Shown here one piece after another: positions 42,901-54,700 of a DNA stretch of 64,000 bases. Positions within the stretch are counted from its first letter, which is position 1. The number at the start of each line of letters is the position of its first letter. The position numbers and the translations under genes are program-made. The notes beneath the pieces were generated by a model. The model did no database searches, had not been told where the DNA came from, and saw nothing but the letters and a program-made list of their open reading frames with translations. Origin of the DNA: Lytechinus variegatus (lineage: Eukaryota > Echinodermata > Echinoidea > Temnopleuroida > Toxopneustidae); the NCBI RefSeq assembly GCF_018143015.1, contig NC_054754.1, positions 25,186,894-25,250,893 on the forward strand, read 5' to 3'.

Positions 42901-45658
42901 ATATCAGAATCCAGAGAAGAATGAATTAAAGAATAGAGTATTTTATTGTTTTTTGTATTACATTACATTGTAAACAAGGTGCTGTGTCTCAACGAGAATT
43001 CATGTTAAATGGATACTGATAATTTTCATATATTCTGTACACATAATGCTAACCNNNNNNNNNNNNNNNNNNNNNNNNNNNNNNNNNNNNNNNNNNNNNN
43101 NNNNNNNNNNNNNNNNNNNNNNNNNNNNNNNNNNNNNNNNNNNNNNNNNNNNNNNNNNNNNNNNNNNNNNNNNNNNNNNNNNNNNNNNNNNNNNNNNNNN
43201 NNNNNNNNNNNNNNNNNNNNNNNNNNNNNNNNNNNNNNNNNNNNNNNNNNNNNNNNNNNNNNNNNNNNNNNNNNNNNNNNNNNNNNNNNNNNNNNNNNNN
43301 NNNNNNNNNNNNNNNNNNNNNNNNNNNNNNNNNNNNNNNNNNNNNNNNNNNNNNNNNNNNNNNNNNNNNNNNNNNNNNNNNNNNNNNNNNNNNNNNNNNN
43401 NNNNNNNNNNNNNNNNNNNNNNNNNNNNNNNNNNNNNNNNNNNNNNNNNNNNNNNNNNNNNNNNNNNNNNNNNNNNNNNNNNNNNNNNNNNNNNNNNNNN
43501 NNNNNNNNNNNNNNNNNNNNNNNNNNNNNNNNNNNNNNNNNNNNNNNNNNNNNNATACTGATAATTTTCATATATTCTGTACACATAATGCTAACCTACA
43601 TAAACATGTGGAAATGCGTGCAATATAAAACCCTATATTACCATCGTTATTCTACATACATGTGAGATCCACAGGATCACTTAATATGACATTAATAAGT
43701 GTAAAATTTTAATAATTATCAATCTTTCAGGATTGTGCATTTTGTGGAGAAGCAAACTAAGGATTTTCAACACTTTATTAATCTATGATATTCTCACAAT
43801 CTACAATGTATTTGGTTTTCATATTTCTTTTGTATATATATTTGTGAAATGAAAGCCATTATCAAATTCAAAATGCACTGATTAAAATAATGTCAAAATG
43901 CTACAAAAAATAAATATGGAAATTAATCATCAATTAACATCAAATAAACATAATCACAATCTCACATAATTCATTAAGTCAAAATCAGAACAAAATGCCC
44001 ATAAGTTAAAATACCCACGGTAAATTTCAAATCAATGAAACAATATATGTACACAAAACTCTTCAATTTAGTATATTTACAATGTTGTTTGTACAAATAT
44101 AAACAGTCCAAAAAATCTACTTTTGTACAATTGTTTTTTTTTTACAATAAAGACACATACAAAATATATTATTACATATATATTTCAATTCTGAGTTTCT
44201 TAATCATCCCAGACCTGGCTAATCCAATTGCAGAATATAGATAAACGGATTTAGGATAATTCAGCTTGGGTGGAATTCAAAAAGGTAGTTTAAATCTAGA
44301 CTATGGACTATTTAAACTTCACTTAAACTGATCTTGTGATCCCTGGTAAGGTATGTGTGTTTGAAAAAATGCACTAGATATACACCAGTTGCCATGGTTT
44401 CAACCATGGACTAACACAGATTTAGTTAATTCCATCAAACTTGCATTAGTCCATGGACAATACCATGGCAACAAGTACAAACCTTGCTTATATAAAAACA
44501 CACACTTATTTACTAGGAGTCATTAGATTATTTCAAGTGCATATCTTAATGAAAGTAAATGTACCTACATGTAAGAAACAAACTTTTAAAAGTCCATGGT
44601 CTACAATTTAAAACACATACCGGTAGTAAATTCTACCAATTAACCCATTTCTCAAAAGACACTAAAAAACCATGGACTATGCAGATTTTTTGTTGATTAT
44701 TACACTGATTTCATCACATACACTAAGAAAAGTCAAATCATAAATGCACGCTTCCAGCAAAGGATGCCTAAATGACATGTGATCATAAATGAAATCTGCA
44801 CAAACCATGATTTTGTATCATGGCACAAATGAAACCAATTTTGAGAAAATGGACCATTGAGCCTAGCAATAGACCCATATTATTACATCTTTGATGGATT
44901 AGCTTAAGAACAGAGGGGTAAGGCAGTTTCATGGAAATTTGGCAATACATTAAAAGGGTCCTATCATTGATATTAAATTATTAAACAGTTATACCAAAAG
45001 CACCTGCGGTATAATTGCAAACTGTGGAGAATAGTATCCCTGCGTGCTGATCTTGATTAACAGCATATTCTGAGTCAAGCACACAAGCTATGAAGCAACG
45101 CACACAGGTTAACGGTTAGAGGTCATATGCATTACAATGCAGATCGCACAATCTTGAATAAGTCCATTTCGTTGATGATGACGATTTTGGTGTAATCATC
45201 TATTTCTAGGATATAAGCTATGAAGCCAGTTACTAAGGTCAAGTGTCAAAGGTCATAAGCACTGCATTCCAGATCACAAAATCTAATTCAGTAATGATTA
45301 TATCACCTTTTAAAAGATGAAATTAAATTGATTGAAGACCGAATGAGTATAGCACATGTGGTATTCAAATTTCTGAGATGTAGAATAAGTTTGCCACGCA
45401 CATGAACCGCGAAGCAAATTTCACGTGTAGAGGGTGAAAAATCCTTTCATCAGTACAAGTGATTTGTTTCCTTCATCAATATATGCAGTTTCACTTCATC
45501 GATGATGATGTCGATGAAATCATCCGTTCTTTATTAATAACTATGAACATTTTAAAAGGGAGTTATACACGTCAAGTGCTAAGGAGAAAAGTCCTTTTGG
45601 CTTTGCAGGTCACACGCTCTATTTCATTTATTCAAATGATGATGTCATCATGGGATTG
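39930..45658 (-). other. AT-rich region downstream of the NCS-like gene, possible long 3' UTR
   Basis: No coding exon is recognisable. The stretch is AT-rich and poorer in transposon ends than its surroundings, apart from a small inverted repeat at about 40700-40810 (CTGTTTCACAAAAC versus GTTTTATGAAACAG) and a degenerate MITE at about 44270-44480. NCS genes often have 3' UTRs of several kilobases, so part of this may be transcribed on the minus strand. TTTATT (AATAAA on the minus strand) occurs in several places. The region contains the 500-N gap. Confidence 0.3.
43055..43554. other. Assembly gap of exactly 500 N
   Basis: The gap is a placeholder of round length. The 42 bases ending at 43054 and the 42 bases starting at 43555 are identical (both begin ATACTGATAATTTTC and end ATGCTAACC). 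The two contig ends therefore probably overlap and no sequence need be missing. Open reading frames spanning the Ns are artefacts. Confidence 0.97.
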
Positions 45659-45772
45659 CTAGGAGGCGCTGTTGCTGTCATGGGGTATTTCCAACGAGAG
45701 TGCTTGGACTATCCAGGGATCACACTTTGATCCTTCCCTGAACTCATCCTTCGTTAGCTTTCCATCTCGGTT
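45659..45772 (-). CDS. NCS-like terminal exon (EF-hand 4 and C-terminus)
   Basis: 37 codons and [23 protein letters not shown] completes EF-hand 4; [17 protein letters not shown] is the C-terminus. Acceptor TAG. A single clean frame. Confidence 0.92.
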   Translation of the reverse strand, partial: NRDGKLTKDEFREGSKCDPWIVQALSLEIPHDSNSAS

Positions 45773-48700
45773 CTAGAGCAACAGAAAGAAAAAAGTATGA
45801 GAATGAGAAAAATTAAAGTAATAAAATGAAAGTATTCTGAAGTCAGTTTAACTTAGATCACGGTCTAACTTTGTGCTAAAATTATGGGGAACCAAAATTA
45901 AAAAATTATGTTTATGATGTATGTCTCTTATGTTTATTATTTTGTTTTCATAATGAAGACAATTCTTCAGTTATCATTCCCAGAAAATTATGAACAATTT
46001 GAGTATCAAATTAGTTAGTAAAGTGGATGTGTAGTATAGGGCTTTGTGCCCCAATTAGCTCTCCATAGTTATAACAACAACTTTAATTTTATTTGAATAT
46101 TAAAAGAGAAAACTCCAACAAGAATAAAACAGAAAATTTTATCAAAATCAGAGGTAAAATAAGAAAGTAATGACATGTTTAAGTCTCGCTTAATTTCACA
46201 AAACAGTTATATGCACATCCTGGTCGGTATGCAAATGAGCGGACTGATGACATCACTCACTCACTATTTCTTTTGTATTTTATTATATGAAATATTCCAG
46301 TTTTCTCCCCATTGTCCTGTGAAACAAAAATTTATTTCCCCCTGAAAATGTGGTATTACCATTGTTTTACCAATTTATGGTTCAATCAAGTTGGTCCTTA
46401 TTGTCAAATCTGTAAAAATTGAAATATTGTATAATTAAAACAATATAATACAAAAAGAAATAGTGAGTGAGGGACATCATTGTCTCTCTCATTTGCATGT
46501 CACTGAGTTGTGTTTTGTGAAAAATAAGAGAAACTTTGAATTGTCGTACCTGGTAACTTTCTTACTTTACATCCAATTTTGATATTTTCACCGTTGTGCT
46601 TAGTGTTTGAATTTTCTCTATTTATAAAAATCTACAATTTTCTTGGGTGGACTTGTCCTTTAAGATGAGTCCCTCCATTTGCAAAGGCTGGGAAACCCTA
46701 TGCGCGGTGTAAATGTCCAGTAGGTGGAAAGGGCAATTATAAGTGAGTTGAAAATATATTTCCAGCCTGGAAGAAAAATCAATAGAGGAAATGTTTGTTC
46801 TGCACTCAATCTCTACAAAAACGTGAGATCTAGTAGTCATAACCAAACAATACATAGAGAACAAGTTTGTACTCCCTGGTAAAGTAGTAGACTGTGCTTT
46901 GTGGAAATATATATAGAACATTTATAAGCTGCTTATAAAGAGGTTTCAAAATGGAAGGAAATATACAGAGTATATGAAAAATTACAAGAGAGAGAGAGAG
47001 AGAGAAAGATATGTGCTATGATATTGTAAAGAGAAAAGAGAGATGAGATCCATGCTAGTATCATACACGACAAATTATATGAGACTAGATTAAGTTAAAT
47101 TGAAGTTATGGCATTCACAATTACTGAAGGGCAAGATGAAAATATGTCAGTGTTCTTGACCTTTTGACCTCAAAATCGATAGGCTTCCTGGGAATAATGC
47201 TAGTATTATATACACCAAATTATTTGAGCCTAGCATAAGTTAAACTGACGGTATCGCGTTTACAAGGAAAAGTTAACGGACGGACGAAAAGACGGACGAA
47301 GAGCGTGATACCATAATACATCCCGTTGAGACGGACATATAAAAAGAGAAAAAGAGGGGGGAAAAAAGAAATATTGAGAGAACCCCCCTCCACCTGAAAA
47401 TGCTATGTCAGGTATGCTACTGGTATCATACCTTCCTACAATGATTCATGTATCATCCCTAAAAATGAATCTTGAAATGTCCTTCCCTGTTCATTCAAAA
47501 ATTGGGATAGATCTGTGTGGATCACAGTCTAACCAAACATTGAAAATCATACACAGCCCTTTAACGGTTAAACAGATTAACACAATGACTGTCATGATCA
47601 CCCAAGTGTAATTCCTCACTTCTAAGGTTAGTATACCTTACATGTAAATCAAAGGCTTCCAAGGGACCTTTAAACCAGAGGCTTTCTGATGAATTGAGCA
47701 TCTATAGATTTCGCAAGGCCAGTAGAACCACTAGAGGGTTGGGGTTATTTTTTTCTAGAGCAACGGTGATTTCATAGTATTACAGCAAAGTGCAATCTTG
47801 TGAAGGCTTCTACATGTCTAGCTGGTGCTCCATCAGCCAGAGTATATCTTTGATCTCCGAGTTTTAGAAAATAACCTGGCCATTCAAAGTGCATTCAGAA
47901 CATTTTCACTGCGTGTCCATTTCCTGGCATATTTATAATGATAGTCCATACATATAAGTTTTTAATGAATTCTTCTCATCAGCACAAAATTAAAGGACAA
48001 GTCCACCCCAACAAAAATTTGATTTGAATAAAAAGAGAAAAATTCAATTAGCAAAACACAAAAAATTTCATCAAAATTAGATGAAAAATAAGAAAGTTAA
48101 GACATTTTTAAGTTTCACTCGATTTCAGAAAATATTTATATGCACATCCCAATCGGTATGCAAATGAGGGAACTGATGACATCACTCACTATATCTTTTG
48201 TACTTTATTACATGAAATATGAAATATTCTAATTTTACCCTCATTGTCCTGTGAAACAAAGTTTTATTTCTCCCTTAACATGTGGAATTACCCTTGTTCA
48301 ACATTTTATGGTTCAGTCAAGCTGCTCCTTCTTGTCAAATTTGTAAAAATTGAAATATTGTATAAATAAAACAATAAAAAAACAAAAGAAATAGTTAGTG
48401 AGGGACTTCATCGATTCTCTCCTTTGCATGTGACTAAATTGTGCATATAACTATTTTTTGAAAAATAAGCGAAACTTTAAAATGTCATAACTTTCTTATT
48501 TTACATCCGATTTTGATGAAATTTTCAGCATTATGTTTGTCTGATTTTTCTCTATTGATTCAAATCAACATTTTACTGGAGTGGACTTGACCTTTAAAAC
48601 AGGATTTGAATTTAAACAATTATGATTACATTTTTGGGCCATTAGGGTATTTTCGCTCAGTGATGTATGGAGGCTCCAGAACAAGAGTAATGTAGGGGAG

Positions 48701-51700
48701 ACCGGGGTTAGTTGGAACATGGGGTAAGTTGAAACATTGTAATTTTCTTTAAAGCCTGTAAAATAAATTTATGCAAAACTGCCCTTAATTTATTGCAATA
48801 ACAATTCAACACTGTTGTATTATTAATAGCAACAATTTGAGGGCAGTATTGCATAAATTTATTTTACAGGCTTTGAAGAAAATTACAATGTTTCAACTTA
48901 CCCCATGTTTTAACTAACCCCGTTCTCCCCTACTGTCAAATGCCCTTCTTGACAAAGAAATACTAAGAAGTCTGATGATTAATTGGTAATTCTGGGTGAA
49001 CGATACATAAGCAATTTTTTGTCAGCTCTGTATCAAGATATAATCTGCTGACATGACGAAAATCTCCGTTTGAGAACACTTACACCCCAGTTTTTCCATG
49101 GACCTACTCCATGGTTTTTCTCAATCAATTACTGCCCCAAGTAAGTATCAAAACACCTGTTTCTTGACCTCGGTCGGGTCCGAAGATAACATACTAGCCC
49201 GAGTGCGGTCCCCGGCAAAGCATGCCGCCATTTTTTATTCACTTACTTTCCTCATTTCGAGGTCGATTTTCTTCGTTCGAAATTGAAAATGGACTAACAT
49301 TGAATTTCTGAATACAATATGCCTTTGAAAACGTGATTAAATATCGAATAGAATAATTTCATTCCGAAGGTCCTACTACAGGCAGAGAAGTCTTACGTAA
49401 TAGCACAGCTGTTGTTTATCATTTCGTCCCTGGCCCAACGCTCATAATCTGGCCTGTGGAGACAGCGGCGATTACCTGGCGAAGCAGGGTTGATCAGGGG
49501 GGTGTTTCATAAAGCTGTTCGTAAGTTAAGAGCGACTGGTGATCCTGTCTTGCGGTAAATGGTACACACCATTGGCGATGATCACCAGTCGTTTTTAAAG
49601 TCGCTCTTAACTTACGAACAGCTTTGTGAAACGGCCCAATGATCTCAAACACGATTTGGGGTCTAATACCGAAGTTTGCAGTCTGAACTGCAGTCTTTCT
49701 CCAAACGGGGATTTGACGTAATGAGCCAGTTTTTCAACAAAGACTTCTCAATTGTTCTCTGTCATTTGATGGGCATGTGACAATACATCACTCCTATTCT
49801 TGAATCCTCCATGCGACACTGAGTGAAAACTTCAGAAAAAAAACTAGCAACAACTTCTAGACAAATCAACACTTTGTAATTCCCTACAATCTAGGGGAGT
49901 GTTTTATCAACATTTTTGTCCAACAAGTCGTCAGATCTGGCAACTTTCCTTGAATTTGATTGGCTGAGAACTATCACCATGGTAACTGCTGGATAAGAAG
50001 GAATTGTCACATAAAACGTCCAACAAGTCTTTCCATGAAACGCTCTCCTGAATTCCCTCTTGACCATTTGAAAAACGGCATGTAAACAGTTTCAAACCTA
50101 CATTTGCGTCCACCTGTATAGAAGAATGACCTGTTCATTAAGACCACGTTTGGAATCCTTTGAATAATTTTCCCTTAAGAAATGTAAATAGAAAAACCTA
50201 TCCATAAAGACCACCAGAGCCCCATATCATAAAGCTTAAGCCCCTTTTACACCTTCACGGAAGCAACACGGATCATCCCGGATTGTCAATCCGGGGTCAT
50301 CCGTGTACAGTCCGGGACTACCGTGTACACTCCGGCTACTCATCCGGCGCCATCCTTGATGTACCGGCATGTCCGGGAGAAAAATTGAACATGTTCAATT
50401 TTTCATCCCGGAGTACACGGACTGATAATCATCCGTGTTCATCCTTGTAGCCTCCTTGTACATCCGTGTAGCTACCGAATGCATCCGGGAGGCTCCTTGT
50501 AAGAACCGGGTGAATCGGTGATCCTTGTTGATACCAGCTGTATCCGGGGTCAAATGTTTGTATTGTTTGCGTACATGAATTAACAAATTATAGTCCGTAT
50601 TCATAACCAAGCACGAGCATGCTCCAGATGCTGCAAACTTAAAGGGACGAAACTTCATTCTAGCCAGTACAGAATGTGAGCAACCGTGAAGGTCCGTGTA
50701 AAGACCCAGTAACATCCGTGATCATCCGGGTATTCCGTGTTAATAATAATAATAATAATATAGGGTATTTATATTGGCTCCGGGAGCATATCAAACAGGA
50801 TCCCTATTGCTACCTTGCCTATCCGTGTAGACTCCGTACTTTTCCGAACATATCCGTGTTAATAACCAGTTAACTCCGTACTCACTCCGGGAATGCTAGG
50901 AAAATACAAATTTGGCACCCCGGATCATCACGGACTGAGATCCGTGATGATCCGTGTTGCATCCGTGAAGGTGTAAAAGGGGCTTAAGTGACTGATCTTG
51001 GAGCTCTTACACATTGCTCACTGCACACAATCTTAGAAATTAGCCCCATTATCAACAGGACCCTGGTAACAATTAATCTGCAAACACGGATTCATGATTT
51101 TGACACTTTAACCAATAACAGGTCTAGGGTAAAGACTAGATTCCAAAGGGATTCCAAGGGATATCTCAGATACATCTGTTTGTGTCAAATAAGAGCCAGC
51201 CACAGTACATAGTGAATCTAGTCTCACTACTTCAGACTCTGCATCATGCACTACCGGAATTGTGAAAACCAATGGGTCTGTGCCTGCAGACTAGGTACCA
51301 ATGTTTTTGTTGTTTCTTGTCAACATGCGGTGGTATGTATTACACTGTATACATGTTTCACTGTATATCAACAATACTTACTCTATCCATTTGTGTGAAT
51401 ATCTTATGCACTCTCTTCTCTGGTGTATCTTCATCATGGGGAAGATCTAACATATTGCCCTGGAGAAAAGAAAATTAACATTATTAAACAAAATCAAAAT
51501 TGATATAAATTTACTGCCGAAAACAGGATAATCTGTAAGCTGATGCAAATTTTGCTATAATCGCCTATTTGCTTCGTACTTTTCATATTAAGTTGTTTTC
51601 CTGGAACATGTTGGAGGTAGTGGATTTAGATGAGGATATTTGCCTTGCAAATGCCCTCCTAAAAAAATAGAAATGTGTCACCCTTTTTAAGTGCTGACCT

Positions 51701-54700
51701 TTTAAAGTTTTCAAAATGCTGGTATGAATTTCAAGCATCGCAGTGGCAAAAAGGGGTAAGAAACATATGTGCAAACTATTCATGATCAAAGTTTGAGAAA
51801 ACATTAGGGGAGTTCAAAAACACATGTATATAAAGGCCTTGTCACACCCCCTGAGCGTTGGAGTGGTCGTGGAGCGGAAAGAAAAAAAATCATCACCGCT
51901 CGCTACCGTTCACCATTTTCGATTTAGATTGTTTTTTGTTTTCTTTTCGATTTTTTTCCCCCAATTTTGTGAGCGAAATTCGACTCTCTTTCCCTTCCGC
52001 TCCACGACTGCTCCAACAACGCTCGGGAGGTGTGACCAGGCCTTAAATCTCAAACTGGATATTATCACAAGTGGTACAAACTACTCTCCATTTGAAAGCC
52101 CTATAGGTGTAGTAATTGAAACTTTAAAAATAGTATCTTTCTTTATCTTTTATCCGATTTTGTTCAAACTTTTCACCAATTGGTTCTGTAATTCTTCTTC
52201 ATATTATTATTTGTTTTATTTGTACTGGATTGATCATTTTACAAATATTATATATTTAAAAACATGACTTTGCCTTCCTGTTTGATGGTATTATTGAGCC
52301 ATCCTGTGCTTGAAAGAGAATATTTATTACATTGATGTTGCCAATTTAAGGAAGATTAAAATCTATACATTCAGATCATGACAAAATTCAGTACCTCATA
52401 CATATTGTATACTTACAACCATCCTGTATATTGCTTCTACTATGTGTAGCATCTCTTGTTTAGTGATGAAACCATCTTTATCTAAGTCATATAAATCAAA
52501 AGCCCCTGTGTGGTAAAAGAGAAAGGATGAATAATGTTTAACTAAAATACAGAATATATCACTTACAAGTGATATTAATCAATGATTATACAATACATTA
52601 GCATCACTACAATTTCAACTTTTCAAGTTAGACATAGAGTGGTGATTTATGAGTATATATTTGTATGTATTTTGGTTCAAACTACACACACTTCATCTTT
52701 TCATCATCAGTATCATTTATTGTTCACCAAAACAACCAAATGTATTGTGTTATTATGCCACCAACACCACCACCACCATCATCATCACTACCTACCACAA
52801 CCACCAACACAACCACCAGCACCATCCTCATCACCAGCACCAAACATACTAAACATCATCATCATTACCACCAACAGAATCATTACAATAATCATATCTG
52901 TATCATTACTCCTCCTCCTTCCCTTTATCCTTCTCTCCTATCAACTCTTCCCTTCTCTCCTCTAACTCTTCCTGCTCTAGCTCCTCCTCGTCATCATCAT
53001 CATCATCATCAGCATCATCATTGTCACCACCATCATTATTGATCCCATCATCACCATCATCCTTGATCATCATTATCATCATCATCATCATTATCATCAT
53101 CATCATCATCATCACCACCACCATCATTATTGATCACCATCATCACCATCATCCTTGATCATCATCATCATTGTCACCACCACCACCACCACCACTACCA
53201 CCACCATCATCATCATCATCATCCTCATCATCCTCATCATCCTCATTTATCATCATCACCACCAACATCATTACTGATCACCATCATCCTTGATCATCAC
53301 CATCATCATCATCATCATCACCATCATCATCATCATTGTCACCACCACCACCATCATCATCACCATCATCAACATATTACACCCTCTCTCACTCTGATAT
53401 GAACTACATAATTTTCAGACTATTCAGTTCACCAATGTAGAGTATACCATGTAAAACCATACCCCAAACAATACCACTGCCACCACCAATTTCATCCTTC
53501 TCATCTTCTTGCCATGACAACGGCTCCATGAGCCTTCCTCATCTTCTCCTTGGCTCTCATTAAAAAGCCATCAAGGGGCTAGGAGAAGCACAACAAACGC
53601 TGGAATCTATTATCCATCTGTGTTTTTTGGACCAGGGGCAAGGTACTACCGATCCCCTGATGTGGTCAAGGTGTATCACCCTTCGTCAATATCATAGCCA
53701 CAATATCAATTAAGATCTTAATTAAACAAAACAAATATTACGGACAGAGACTTTTTATTAACAAATCTATTAATCATAACTTAATAACAAACACAGTGAC
53801 ACACCCCATTCAAAGCTGCATGGATCCGCAAACTAGTTTCATTGGGATCAATTAATCCTCACTTAGAATCTAATCTCATTTTCAACATGTATCATTTCCA
53901 GATACATGTATGCCTGGCGAGACTGCAATCTTTTTTATTTTCATTTTAATTAAAATAACTTTTAAGTTTTTAATATACTCTAAGCCTTTGTAAAGCACAC
54001 TTATCAATTGCACATATTTTGGAAAAAAATGAATAGTTTGCAACTTTAACATATAAAAGATGAATTTATTTTCATCACTCTTGAAATTGACGAAATGCTT
54101 CTAACATTCTGTCACTTTTGGAACCGCCACTAGCAATGCAGGTAACTGCGTGCCTGGATAAGATTTCACACATGTCCATCAGATTTCATTGTATTACATG
54201 AACATGTACAATCAGGGGGATAAATACTCAAGGGAAATGATGTGTTTCTGACTATGAATATACAATGAATAAGGAGAGTGGTTAAAATGCATTTGTGATC
54301 GAAACAATATCTTCCACTTCACCAATTGACCATACATTTAAACATCAAATGAGACATACTGTATGCCCAGGAATTATACAAGGCATCACAAGAGATAGCT
54401 CTACAATAAACATTGCCAAATAAATTCATGATTCTTCACAATCAAAAGACAACTTTGTGCAGGACAAGTAAAAATAAAAGAAAAAAATGCATTGAAATCT
54501 TATGGTACATGTATTCATATCATTCAACAGTACGGAAAAAAAGTGAGGGAAACCGAAGTCATCATGTCAAAATTTAGATTTTTTTTTTTTACTAATCACG
54601 CCTTGATTTTCAGCCAATCAGAAGCAAGAATTTGGTTTGAATTCTCGAGCTGCACATCCTTTTCTGATTAAAAAGAGGTACCCTTACTTCCAAATCTAGC

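Noticed and set aside
43000..43665. Four open frames of 171-218 codons across the N gap
   Set aside because: They consist of unknown bases; the flanks give only a few codons.
52582..53402. Histidine- and methionine/aspartate-rich frames
   Set aside because: Translations of an ATC/ACC microsatellite.
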